Of a stretch of 17,162 bases of DNA, positions 1 to 7,231 are shown piece by piece (within the stretch, counting starts at the first letter, position 1; each line of letters starts with the position of its first letter). The position numbers and the translations under genes were made by a program. Under the pieces are notes generated by a model that searched no databases, was not told where the DNA came from, and saw only the letters and a list, made by a program, of their open reading frames with translations. Source of the stretch: JBFXDI01 sp050181295 (GTDB lineage Bacteria > Pseudomonadota > Alphaproteobacteria > Rhizobiales > Aestuariivirgaceae); the NCBI GenBank assembly GCA_050181295.1, contig JBFXDI010000091.1, positions 1 through 17,162 of the forward strand, given 5' to 3'.

Positions 1-922
1 GGCACGAAACCGTGCCAGAGCCCGTCGGCGAGGTCTTGACCGCCCCAACCTGGTGGCCGCCTCCTCCATCCATGCCAGCTCGGTGAAGGCTGCGGAGTAT
101 CTCGGCATCGAGGTCCGGAAGGTCCCCTATGGCGCGGATTTCCGTTCCGATGTCGAAGCCATGGCGCGAGCTGTGAACGACCAGACGGTGCTTCTTCTGG
201 GTTCGGCTCCACAGTTCCCCACGGGCGTGTTCGACAGGATCGCGGACCTCGCCGCCCTGGCGCGCCAGCGTGAGCTGTGGCTGCATGTCGACGCCTGCGT
301 CGGCGGCATGCTTTCGCCCTTCGCCCGCAAGCTCGGCCATCCAGTACCGGACTTCGACCTTTCGGTTCCGGGCGTAACGTCGCTTTCGGCGGACCTCCAC
401 AAGTACGGCTATGCGGGCAAGGGCGCGTCCGTCCTGCTGCTTGCGGACGCCGAGGATCTCGAGCACCAGCGGTTCTCCTATGACTGGGCGAACGGCGTCT
501 ATGCGACGGACACGTTCCTCGGGACACGCTCCGGAGGCGCCATCGCCGCAGCCTGGGCCGTGATGCAGTATCTCGGCGAAGAGGGATATCTCCGGCGCGC
601 GAGCCTGATCCTTAACACTGTGGCGGCACTCGCGCGTGGGATCGAGGCTATTCCGGGCCTTCAGTGCATCCGGCCCTATGATCTCTGCATCCTGCTCTAC
701 GGTTCCTGTGACACGGCTCTCGACATTAACGTCGTAGCGGAGGAAATGGCCGCGCGAGGCTGGTATGTCGGACGGGCGCGCGAGCCTCGCGACAGCATCC
801 AGATCGCCGTCAATCCCGAACATGCCCGTGCGGTCGAGCGCTATCTATCCGACCTCGAATCGTCCGTGGCGAGCGCCAGGAAGAGCGCCCGCCGGTCATC
901 CTTCGACAAGGGCACTTACTGA
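1..922 (+). CDS. PLP-dependent decarboxylase / sphingosine-phosphate-lyase-like aminotransferase-fold enzyme (5' end outside window)
   Basis: This is the C-terminal part (about 306 residues visible) of a fold-type I pyridoxal-phosphate enzyme of the group II decarboxylase / sphingosine-1-phosphate lyase superfamily. The frame is open to the left edge, and the residues read from position 2 onward (ARNRARARRGLDRPNLV) look like the middle of such a protein. The GTG at 53 is therefore an internal valine, not a start. Visible motifs are an SAPQFPTGVFD block, HVDACVGG with the PLP-nitrogen-binding aspartate at 290-292, and SADLHKYGY whose lysine (401-403) is the expected Schiff-base residue. The substrate cannot be read from sequence; aromatic or acidic amino acids and phosphorylated amino alcohols are all used in this superfamily. 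The last 27 bases overlap the end of the convergent oxidoreductase gene. The TGA stop is at 920-922. Confidence 0.85.
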   Translation, partial: ARNRARARRRGLDRPNLVAASSIHASSVKAAEYLGIEVRKVPYGADFRSDVEAMARAVNDQTVLLLGSAPQFPTGVFDRIADLAALARQRELWLHVDACVGGMLSPFARKLGHPVPDFDLSVPGVTSLSADLHKYGYAGKGASVLLLADAEDLEHQRFSYDWANGVYATDTFLGTRSGGAIAAAWAVMQYLGEEGYLRRASLILNTVAALARGIEAIPGLQCIRPYDLCILLYGSCDTALDINVVAEEMAARGWYVGRAREPRDSIQIAVNPEHARAVERYLSDLESSVASARKSARRSSFDKGTY

Positions 923-3169
923 CCGTCCAACCTTCACCGGCAACTCCGTCCCTTCGAGGTTGAGCGTGACGTTGCGGCCAAGCGAAGGGACGTGCGCAAG
1001 CAGCATCGACCTTCCGTCCAGGCAGGGCGAGGCTGAGGAAACCAGCCCGACGAACGCGCCATCCGACCAGATGGGCTCCCCGCCGCGCAGCTCCCCCGCG
1101 ACGCTCCCGCAGAGAAGCCCCTGCCCGCCCGATGGCCGGAATCGTCCCCTGCCTACTTCCTTCAATCCGCTTCGTGACGGGGAAACGGCCGCAACGAGTT
1201 CGTGATCGATCGAGGGAATGGCCTGCGCGATCCGCGCCCGTTCGAGCGCCGCCTCGCCGATCCAGGATACGCCGAGGCCCGGAACGGCGGCCAGGAGCTG
1301 GTCGGCGACGTGCTCGGCAAACTCCGTTTCCATAAGAAGAAAGAAGGCTTCGCTCCACGGGTGGCGCAGGACAATGACCTCCGCGCCACCCATGGACAGC
1401 GAGGTGGCCTCACCTGGCCGCGGCGGCTTTTTCGTCTTTCCCAGCCACAACATCACGGCTTCGGCCTTGGCGCCCTGCAAGGCGAGAAGGGCGAGGCCGG
1501 AATGGCATGGCAGGAGTTGCGCCTTCTCCGTTCCCTGCGGCTGAAGCAGCAGTGCATCGGCGGGCTCGCGGGAAGCGTCCCCGATAATCAGGAATCTGTC
1601 TCCCAGGCGCGCGACCAGCATGGCGCTTTCCACGCCGCCCTCCCGAGCAGGTACGATGCCGACTTCGCACCCGCCGCTCTCGAGTGTCAGACCATTGAAC
1701 ACGCGGCCGACGAGACCCTCGGCGCCCGGGCCTTCAAGCTGCCAGCGCGCCGAGGATGTCCAGTCGGCAAGGCCGGCGCCCTGCCGGAGCGCATTCATCT
1801 CCTCTGCGAGCCCGGCAATATTGACCGGCCTCTCCCATCCCATGACTTGCCGAAAGGTGGCCCCGGCAGCAGCAAGACGGGCATGGAAGGGAGACCGCCG
1901 GACGTTGCGGCCCGTCCTGAATTCGCGGGGAATGCGGCCGATGCTGTAGAGATGGCCCGGCGCCTCGCTCACTCTGTCACGCAGCCAGTCGGGGCGCGAG
2001 TGGAACGGGAGGAAGCGACCGGGGGAGAACGGCGACAGATCGACCCGGCCTGGCTTGCCGAGGATCATCTCGGCCAGCGCCCGCGCTGAGCCTGCCGCAT
2101 TGTTCACGCCCGCCGAATTCATGCCGGCCAGCACATAGAAACCCTGCACCTGCGGCACGGGGCCGGCAAGGAAGCGACCGTCAGGCGTGAAGCTCTCCGG
2201 CCCGTTGAGCAGCATCTTCACCTCGGCGTCCTCGAGCGCCGGGATGCGATGCATCGCCGCCACCATGTATGGCTCGAACTGTTCCCAGTCATCAGGCAGA
2301 AGGGCGAAGGAGAAATCGTCCGGCAGGGCCTCGATCGCGATTGGCTTGGCGCGGTCCTCGAAGCAGCCGAGCAGCAGCCCGTCCACCTCCTCGCGCCCGT
2401 AGATGCATGCGTCCGAATCGCGGAAGCTCGGCATGTCCTTGAAGATGCCGGGAAAGGCTTTGGTCAGGATATAGAAATGCTCGTTCGCATGGATCGGAAG
2501 CTCCACGCCCACCATGCGCGCGATTTGCGGCGCCCAGAGACCTGCGCAGTTGATGACGCGCTTGGTGCGGATGGTGCCCCGGTCGGTCTCTACGGACGCG
2601 ACCGCCCCGTCCGTGAGGCCGATATTGCGGACGCGCGCCTGCTCCATGACGACGGCGCCCTTGGCGCGCGCGGACTTGCTCAGCGCCGCGATGAAGTCCG
2701 TGGCGTTGACCCGTCCCACCGTCGGCGTCCACAAGCCCCCGATCAGGTCGTCCACGCGCAGGATCGGCAGACGATCTCTGATTTCATTGGGCCCGATCCA
2801 GGTGCTCTCGACGCCTCTCGCTTGTGCTACGGCCTGGAGGTGCTTCAGCGCCCGTACGCGAGGCTCGTTCGTGGCCATCTGCACGCGTCCGGTCTTGCGC
2901 CACCCGACCTCCTGGCCGGTCTCCTCCGCGAGCTTGGTGAAGAGTTCCATGTTGTAGCGATAGAAATCGAGGAAGGCGTAAGTCGAGACGTCGATGAGCG
3001 CGATGTTGGCAGCGGAGTGCCAGGTCGTGCCGCATCCGAGCTTGTCGCGCTCGACCAGGACGACATCCTTCAGGCCCTGTTCCACGAGTCCGTAGAGCAT
3101 GGCCGCGCCGACCACGCCCCCTCCGATCACGACGGCGTCGGCCTTGTTGGGCATCGTCCCAGTATTCAT
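896..3169 (-). CDS. FAD-dependent oxidoreductase fused to GcvT-like domain (dimethylglycine/sarcosine dehydrogenase family)
   Basis: The 757-residue protein has an N-terminal DAO-type FAD domain, with dinucleotide-binding glycines GGGVVG at residues 16-21, the ERDK strand end at 40-43, and TTWHSAAN with H51 where family members attach FAD covalently. A short linker domain follows (about residues 375-430), then a C-terminal GcvT/aminomethyltransferase-like domain starting near SPFHARLAAAGATF. Relatives oxidatively demethylate dimethylglycine, sarcosine or similar N-methyl compounds and pass the C1 unit to tetrahydrofolate. The C-terminal half is divergent and the protein is somewhat shorter than typical ~810-830-residue bacterial members, so folate chemistry is uncertain. 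The start at 3169 has a good ribosome site (AGGGAG, 7-8 nt upstream); an ATG five codons later lacks one. It is the last gene of the leftward transporter operon, 12 nt after the permease, which suggests that it uses the imported compound. Confidence 0.85.
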   Translation of the reverse strand: MNTGTMPNKADAVVIGGGVVGAAMLYGLVEQGLKDVVLVERDKLGCGTTWHSAANIALIDVSTYAFLDFYRYNMELFTKLAEETGQEVGWRKTGRVQMATNEPRVRALKHLQAVAQARGVESTWIGPNEIRDRLPILRVDDLIGGLWTPTVGRVNATDFIAALSKSARAKGAVVMEQARVRNIGLTDGAVASVETDRGTIRTKRVINCAGLWAPQIARMVGVELPIHANEHFYILTKAFPGIFKDMPSFRDSDACIYGREEVDGLLLGCFEDRAKPIAIEALPDDFSFALLPDDWEQFEPYMVAAMHRIPALEDAEVKMLLNGPESFTPDGRFLAGPVPQVQGFYVLAGMNSAGVNNAAGSARALAEMILGKPGRVDLSPFSPGRFLPFHSRPDWLRDRVSEAPGHLYSIGRIPREFRTGRNVRRSPFHARLAAAGATFRQVMGWERPVNIAGLAEEMNALRQGAGLADWTSSARWQLEGPGAEGLVGRVFNGLTLESGGCEVGIVPAREGGVESAMLVARLGDRFLIIGDASREPADALLLQPQGTEKAQLLPCHSGLALLALQGAKAEAVMLWLGKTKKPPRPGEATSLSMGGAEVIVLRHPWSEAFFLLMETEFAEHVADQLLAAVPGLGVSWIGEAALERARIAQAIPSIDHELVAAVSPSRSGLKEVGRGRFRPSGGQGLLCGSVAGELRGGEPIWSDGAFVGLVSSASPCLDGRSMLLAHVPSLGRNVTLNLEGTELPVKVGRSVSALVEG

Positions 3170-3181
3170 GGAAAAGCTCCC

Positions 3182-4000
3182 TTACGATGCGGCCCTGGAA
3201 GCCGCCTTCTTGTCACGGGCCTCGATGGCCTGGAAAACCACCACCAGCAGCACCGAGATAATGTTGAGCAGGCTTGCGACCGCCGCGATGGTGGGATCCA
3301 CCTGGTCGCGAAGGTTCGTGAACATCACCCGCGTGAGGGTCGAACGCGCGCCTCCGCTGATGAAGAGCGCGATGATCACCTCGTCGAACGAGGTGAGGAA
3401 GGCCAGAAGCGCCCCGCTGATGATGGCGAAGCGCAACTGCGGCAGGACGATCAGGACGAAGGAGCGCGCGGGGCTCGAGCCCAGGCTTTCGGCCACGCGG
3501 ACCTGGTTGAGATCGAAGGTCTGAAGGCGCGTGAACACCACCACCACCACGAACGGGATGGCGAGCATCGTGTGGGCCAGCACGAGGCCGGTCATCGTGT
3601 TCACGAGCCCGATGCGCGCGTAGATGTAGAAGATTCCGATAGCGATCAGGATGACGGGCACGGTCAGCGGCATGGTGAGCGCCGCGAGCAGGAACGGGGA
3701 TGATGATCCCCTCCCGAGAAGCCGCAGCCCGTAGGCGGCCAGCGTCCCGAGGATCGTCGCGAGAATAGAGGTGAGGAAGGCCGCCGAGAGCGAGATTATG
3801 GTGGCGTCTCGCCAGCCCACGGAGCCGAAATAGGCCTCGTACCAGCGCAGCGACCACTCCCGCGGAGGAAACTGCAGGTAGTCCGCGGCGGAAAAGGACA
3901 TCGGCACCACGATGAGACTCGGGACGATGAGCCCGAACATGACGAGCGCACCGAAGAGATAGAGCGGAATCCGCTGGCGTGGCTGGACATGGTCTTCCAT
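3182..4000 (-). CDS. ABC transporter permease, PotC-like (spermidine/putrescine-type family)
   Basis: This is a 272-residue integral membrane protein with about six hydrophobic segments, forming one half of the inner-membrane channel. The conserved permease EAA-type loop is visible as VAESLGSSPARSFVLIVLPQL followed by a hydrophobic helix; it docks onto the ATPase. A proline-rich hydrophobic segment (LTMPLTVPVILIAIGIF) and the SFDEVIIALF region are typical of the second permease of polyamine/opine-type importers. The start at 4000 overlaps the upstream permease stop as TGATG, so translation is probably coupled. The frame stays open further upstream, but that extension lies inside the neighbouring permease and has no membrane-protein character. 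The substrate is unknown, and the family also carries opines, amines and other small organics. Confidence 0.9.
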   Translation of the reverse strand: MEDHVQPRQRIPLYLFGALVMFGLIVPSLIVVPMSFSAADYLQFPPREWSLRWYEAYFGSVGWRDATIISLSAAFLTSILATILGTLAAYGLRLLGRGSSSPFLLAALTMPLTVPVILIAIGIFYIYARIGLVNTMTGLVLAHTMLAIPFVVVVVFTRLQTFDLNQVRVAESLGSSPARSFVLIVLPQLRFAIISGALLAFLTSFDEVIIALFISGGARSTLTRVMFTNLRDQVDPTIAAVASLLNIISVLLVVVFQAIEARDKKAASRAAS

Positions 4001-4893
4001 CAGGCGACCATCCTGCGTCTTCCGCTCAGCCACCAGGCGGCTGCAAGAACCAGGGTTGTCATCAGGATGAGGATCACGCCCAAGGCTCCCGCAGGACCCC
4101 AGCTGGCGTTGAAGGTGACGTTGCGCTCGATCACCATGGCGATCATCTGCACCCGCCCGCCGCCGAGCAGGGCCGGCGTGATGTAGAAGCCGAGGCAAAG
4201 GACGAAGACGAAGCAGAGCCCGCCGAACAGCCCCGGAAGCGTGAGCGGAAAGTAGATCTGCCAGAAGACCCGGAAAGGCGTGGCGCCAAGGCTTGCGCCG
4301 GCGCGCATGTAGGCGCGGTCGAGCGACGTCATGGTCGCATAGAGCGGCAGGATCAGGAAGGGCAGCATGATGTGCGTCATGCCGATCACGGTCCCGAGCT
4401 CGTTGTGCATGAGCCGCAGCGGCTCGGAGATCAGGCCGGCATCCTTCAGTCCCTCGTTGATGACCCCGCGCCGGGCCAGCAGCACCATCCAGGCATAGGT
4501 GCGCACGAGGATCGACGTCCAGAAGGGAAGGATGACGGCGAGCATGCAGAGCGCCGCGATGCGCGCTGGAAGCTGCGCCAGCATGTAGGCGAGCGGATAG
4601 CCAAGCAGCGCGCACAGGAGCGTGACGAAGAAGCTGATGCGGAAGGTGGTCAGAAGAATCTTGATGGTCGCCGGTTGCTCGGCGAGGCGCGAGTAGTTCT
4701 CGATGCTCGGCTGGCCATCGCTGCCGAGGAAGGACAGCCAGGTCAGCCATCCGAAGGGCAGGATGAGGAGGAGCACCACCGGCGTCAGCGCGGGAACCAC
4801 GAGCAGCAGGAAGCCCAGTCGCTCGCGCGTCGCAGCACGCCGAAGCTCGGCGGCGCTCGGCGACCCGGCCACGGAGATCGCGGCGCCGTTCAT
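4000..4893 (-). CDS. ABC transporter permease, PotB-like (spermidine/putrescine-type family)
   Basis: This is a 297-residue integral membrane protein with a short hydrophilic N-terminus and a first membrane helix at about residues 26-50, then further hydrophobic segments. The EAA-type loop RAGASLGATPFRVFWQIYFP is clear. It should pair with the PotC-like permease to form the channel of an importer driven by the 4890-5981 ATPase and fed by the 6069-7109 binding protein. The start ATG at 4891-4893 overlaps the ATPase stop in an ATGA arrangement, and its own stop overlaps the next permease start. Both overlaps indicate co-translation in one transcript. Length and order (binding protein, ATPase, PotB, PotC) match the COG0687-associated importer class. 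Confidence 0.9.
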   Translation of the reverse strand: MNGAAISVAGSPSAAELRRAATRERLGFLLLVVPALTPVVLLLILPFGWLTWLSFLGSDGQPSIENYSRLAEQPATIKILLTTFRISFFVTLLCALLGYPLAYMLAQLPARIAALCMLAVILPFWTSILVRTYAWMVLLARRGVINEGLKDAGLISEPLRLMHNELGTVIGMTHIMLPFLILPLYATMTSLDRAYMRAGASLGATPFRVFWQIYFPLTLPGLFGGLCFVFVLCLGFYITPALLGGGRVQMIAMVIERNVTFNASWGPAGALGVILILMTTLVLAAAWWLSGRRRMVA

Positions 4894-5981
4894 GCCTGCC
4901 GCGGGACAACGAGCGTGTCGTCCACCTCAAGCGCGAATTCGACCGGCGCCCCAACTTCAGGGAGCTGGCTGCGCAGGCTTGCCTTGCTCTGCACGCGGAA
5001 ACTGAACTCCTGTCCGTTCGGGAGCGCGATCAGGAACAGCACGCTCTCGCCCTGGAACACGCGGTCGTGCACCACTCCGCCGATCGCATTCATGCCCTGA
5101 GGCGGAGGCTTGCCGACGGTCAGAAGCTCCAGCCTTTCGGGCCGCAATACCAGAACATAGGAGGCCGCTGCTGCGGGTTTCCTCGGCAGCTTCAGCAGCC
5201 GGTCGCCCAACCGGGCGCCGCCGGCATCGAGAGCAACCGGGACAAGGGATGTCTCCCCGATGAAGTTCGCGACAAACTCGGAAGCCGGCGCGTCATAGAT
5301 CTGCTCGGGCTGCGCATACTGCTCCACCTGTCCCCGGTTCAGGACCGCCACCATGTCCGACATGGTGAGCGCCTCGCGCTGGTCGTGGGTGACGTAGACG
5401 ATTGTCATGCCGAGCCTTCGATGAAGGTGTCGAATCTCGATCTGCATGCGCTCGCGCAGGTTCTTGTCCAGGGCCGAGAGCGGTTCGTCCATGAGCAGGA
5501 TCGGCGGCTCGTAGACGATGGCGCGGGCCAGCGCCACGCGCTGCTGCTGGCCCCCGGAAAGCTGGTGCGTCGCGCGCCCGCCGTAGTCCGCCAGATCGAC
5601 CATCGCCAGCGCCGCCTCGGCACGTCTTCGCGCCTCCTCGGCCGGAACCCGGCGAGCGGCCAGCGGGAACATCACGTTGGCCAGCACGTCCATATGGGGA
5701 AAGAGGGCATAGTTCTGGAAGACCATGCCGATATTGCGCCTGTGGGGCGGCAGCAGCAGCACCTGCCTGTCGCCGAACAGGAGGCTTCCGCCCTCCGGGC
5801 GCACGAAGCCCGCCATGACCATGAGGAGCGTCGTCTTGCCGGACCCGGAAGGCCCGAGCAATGTCACGAAGTCGCCGGCCTTGATGTCAAGCGAGACCCC
5901 ATCGAGCGCCCTGACAGACCCGTAGCGCTTGACCACGGAACTGACCGTTATAGGCAGAGGCATGCGTTGGGCAGAATCCAT
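4890..5981 (-). CDS. ABC transporter ATP-binding protein, PotA-like
   Basis: The 363-residue ATPase is complete in its motifs: Walker A GPSGSGKT (43-50), Q-loop Q89 in VFQNYALFP, signature LSGGQ (141-145), Walker B ILLMDEP (161-167), D-loop SALD and switch histidine H199. After about residue 240 comes a C-terminal TOBE-type regulatory extension, as in PotA/FbpC proteins, which fits an importer. It energises uptake through the two downstream permeases. The start is not certain: ATG at 5981 gives MDSAQRMPLP, a second ATG lies at 5963, and neither has a strong ribosome site. The gene follows the binding-protein gene after an 87-nt gap that contains a strong hairpin (6019-6053), which probably lowers expression relative to the binding protein. 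Confidence 0.93.
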   Translation of the reverse strand: MDSAQRMPLPITVSSVVKRYGSVRALDGVSLDIKAGDFVTLLGPSGSGKTTLLMVMAGFVRPEGGSLLFGDRQVLLLPPHRRNIGMVFQNYALFPHMDVLANVMFPLAARRVPAEEARRRAEAALAMVDLADYGGRATHQLSGGQQQRVALARAIVYEPPILLMDEPLSALDKNLRERMQIEIRHLHRRLGMTIVYVTHDQREALTMSDMVAVLNRGQVEQYAQPEQIYDAPASEFVANFIGETSLVPVALDAGGARLGDRLLKLPRKPAAAASYVLVLRPERLELLTVGKPPPQGMNAIGGVVHDRVFQGESVLFLIALPNGQEFSFRVQSKASLRSQLPEVGAPVEFALEVDDTLVVPRQA

Positions 5982-6018
5982 GCGCGAACAACCCGCCGAT
6001 CGGAGAATTCAAGGCAGG

Positions 6019-6053
6019 CGGAAGGAGCGGCGGCCCGGCCGTCGCTCCTTCCG
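6019..6053 (-). terminator. Intercistronic stem-loop downstream of binding-protein gene (attenuator or mRNA-stabilising hairpin)
   Basis: An 11-bp perfect stem pairs 6019-6029 (CGGAAGGAGCG) with 6043-6053. After one mismatch, four more pairs (6031-6034 with 6038-6041) close a 3-nt loop. There is no T-tract on the leftward strand, so it is unlikely to be a full intrinsic terminator. Its place just after the binding-protein stop and before the ATPase matches the mRNA-stabilising or partial-termination hairpins known between malE and malF and in similar operons, which allow excess binding protein. Confidence 0.6.
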
Positions 6054-6068
6054 GCCCGATGGACGAGC

Positions 6069-7109
6069 CTACTCCTGAATGAAGGCGTCCCACATGGGCT
6101 GGATCTTCGGCAGATTCTCGCCCCACCACACGTCGTCGAGCGTGACCTGCTTCTTGAAGTTCTCCGGCGAGGAGTTGGTCGCAGTGGCGAGCTCCGGCGT
6201 GATCTTGCCGGTGTCGAAGGCCTTCATGTTGACCGGGCCGTAGTCGATCAGGGCCGGGAGATTGGCCTGCAGCTCGGCCGAAAGGATGCGGTCGATCACC
6301 TTCATGGCGAGATCCTTGTTCTTGGAGCCGCGCGGGATGACCAGGCAGTCGACGCCCAGCAAGCCTTCGTTGAAGGTCAGGGCCGCCTTGGCGCCGGCCT
6401 TGATGACCGTGGAGGCGCGGCCGTTCCAGATCGACAGCATATCCACCTCGCCGTCGTTCAGGAGCTGTGCCGACTGTCCGCCGTTCGTCCACCACACGGT
6501 GATGTGCGGCTTGATCTCGCGCAGCTTCTTGAAGGCGCGCTCAATGTCCAGCGGGTAGAGCTGGTCAGGCTTCACGCCGTCGGCCAGTAGTGCGGCCTCG
6601 AGGTTGGCGTAGGGCGAGTTGTAGAGGCCGCGATTGCCGGGGAACTTCTCCACATTCCAGAAGTCGGCCCAGTTCTGGGGCGGGTTGTCGCCGTACTTCT
6701 CTGTGCTCCACGCAAGCACGGTCGAATAGTAGCTCGGTCCGCCGACCCACATGGGCTTCACGAGCTTCTGATCGACGCCGGACGCATCGATCACCTTGTA
6801 GTCGAGCGGCTCCCAGAGGTTTTGTGCGGCGCCCAGCTCGCAGTCCAGCGCACCGAGATCCGCCACGTCGATCTCAACGGCGTTGGCGTCGACCTGCACC
6901 TTCACCTCGTTGAGCGAGTTCACCGTCACTTCCTTGATAGTGATCCCCATTTCCTTGGCGATGGGTTGCAGCTCGGCCTCTGAAAGGGCCTTGGCCCAGG
7001 CGCCTCCATAGGTGCTCACCGTGACGGTGTCGGCCGCGAGAGCCGATCCGCTCACGGACAATGCGGCGATTGCCGCCACGATCGCTGACGCAAAATGCCT
7101 TTTGCTCAT
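6069..7109 (-). CDS. Periplasmic substrate-binding protein of spermidine/putrescine-type ABC transporter
   Basis: This 346-residue secreted binding protein is of the PotD/PotF-related class (COG0687-like). The N-terminus MSKRHFASAIVAAIAALSVS continues to ALA|AD, a standard Sec signal peptide with likely cleavage after residue 25. The mature protein opens with DTVTVSTYGGAWAKAL, a strand-plus-helix start typical of the class. Start choice: ATG at 7109 has a strong AAGGGAG ribosome site 7 nt upstream and puts the signal peptide at the N-terminus. An in-frame GTG/ATG further upstream would add 24 hydrophilic residues before it. It is the first gene of the leftward operon and divergent from the dimethylformamidase-like gene. 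The ligand is unknown; the neighbouring demethylating dehydrogenase points to a methylated amine or amino acid (inference). Confidence 0.92.
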   Translation of the reverse strand: MSKRHFASAIVAAIAALSVSGSALAADTVTVSTYGGAWAKALSEAELQPIAKEMGITIKEVTVNSLNEVKVQVDANAVEIDVADLGALDCELGAAQNLWEPLDYKVIDASGVDQKLVKPMWVGGPSYYSTVLAWSTEKYGDNPPQNWADFWNVEKFPGNRGLYNSPYANLEAALLADGVKPDQLYPLDIERAFKKLREIKPHITVWWTNGGQSAQLLNDGEVDMLSIWNGRASTVIKAGAKAALTFNEGLLGVDCLVIPRGSKNKDLAMKVIDRILSAELQANLPALIDYGPVNMKAFDTGKITPELATATNSSPENFKKQVTLDDVWWGENLPKIQPMWDAFIQE

Positions 7110-7149
7110 GCACTTTCTCCCTTCCCTGCCATTCCCTATGGCGAGACCC

Positions 7150-7178
7150 TTGCCAGCAAATGCTAGTTCGGATTTGAT
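7150..7178 (+). promoter_or_regulatory. Candidate sigma-70 promoter of the dimethylformamidase-like gene
   Basis: On the plus strand, TTGCCA (7150-7155, five of six matches to the -35 consensus) is followed by a 17-nt spacer and TTTGAT (7173-7178, four of six). The start would lie near 7185, giving a leader of about 45 nt. It overlaps face-to-face with the leftward promoter, and its -10 runs into the inverted repeat at 7174-7188. Confidence 0.35.
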
Positions 7179-7188
7179 CAAAGATCAA
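7160..7188 (-). promoter_or_regulatory. Candidate sigma-70 promoter of the leftward transporter operon
   Basis: On the minus strand, a -35-like TTGATC (7188-7183) is followed by a 17-nt spacer and a -10-like TAGCAT (7165-7160), each matching four of six consensus bases. Transcription would start near 7153, leaving a short leader with the strong AAGGGAG ribosome site of the 7109 start. The -35 is half of the inverted repeat at 7174-7188, so a bound regulator would block it. Confidence 0.4.
7174..7188. promoter_or_regulatory. Perfect inverted repeat, candidate operator between divergent genes
   Basis: TTGATC AAA GATCAA is a perfect 6-3-6 inverted repeat, with the 10-bp palindrome TTTGATCAAA nested at 7173-7182. 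It overlaps the predicted -10 of the rightward promoter and the predicted -35 of the leftward promoter, so one dimeric regulator bound here could control both operons. Size and symmetry suit a GntR- or similar HTH-type dimer, but the regulator is not identifiable in the window. Confidence 0.5.
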
Positions 7189-7231
7189 GGCTGGAGACAA
7201 GCCACGCCTGTCTCTCAACTCTAGGAAATGA

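Noticed and set aside
2249..3703. Long open frame on the plus strand opposite the oxidoreductase and permease genes
   Set aside because: It lies antisense to clear gene families and its translation is rich in H, R, D and E without domain features, as usual for shadow frames in GC-rich DNA.
4001..4954. 318-residue N-terminal extension of the PotC-like permease
   Set aside because: The extension is the PotB gene read in another frame, rich in Arg and Ala and not membrane-like. The ATG at 4000 with TGATG coupling gives the family length.
5067..6590. 507-codon open frame opposite the ATPase and binding-protein genes
   Set aside because: It has the composition of an antisense shadow, no recognisable domain, and spans the intergenic hairpin between two real genes.
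7110..7181. 24-residue upstream extension of the leftward binding protein
   Set aside because: It would bury the signal peptide behind a hydrophilic stretch. The ATG at 7109 has an excellent ribosome site.
7174..7188. FNR/FixK box TTGAT-N4-ATCAA
   Set aside because: The half sites match but the spacer is five bases (CAAAG), not four, so helical spacing is wrong for FNR-type proteins. A different dimeric regulator is more likely.
7194..7214. Hairpin GAGACA/TGTCTC just before the dimethylformamidase-like gene as a second ANTAR target
   Set aside because: The loop has nine bases rather than six and no terminator follows, so it does not fit the ANTAR arrangement.
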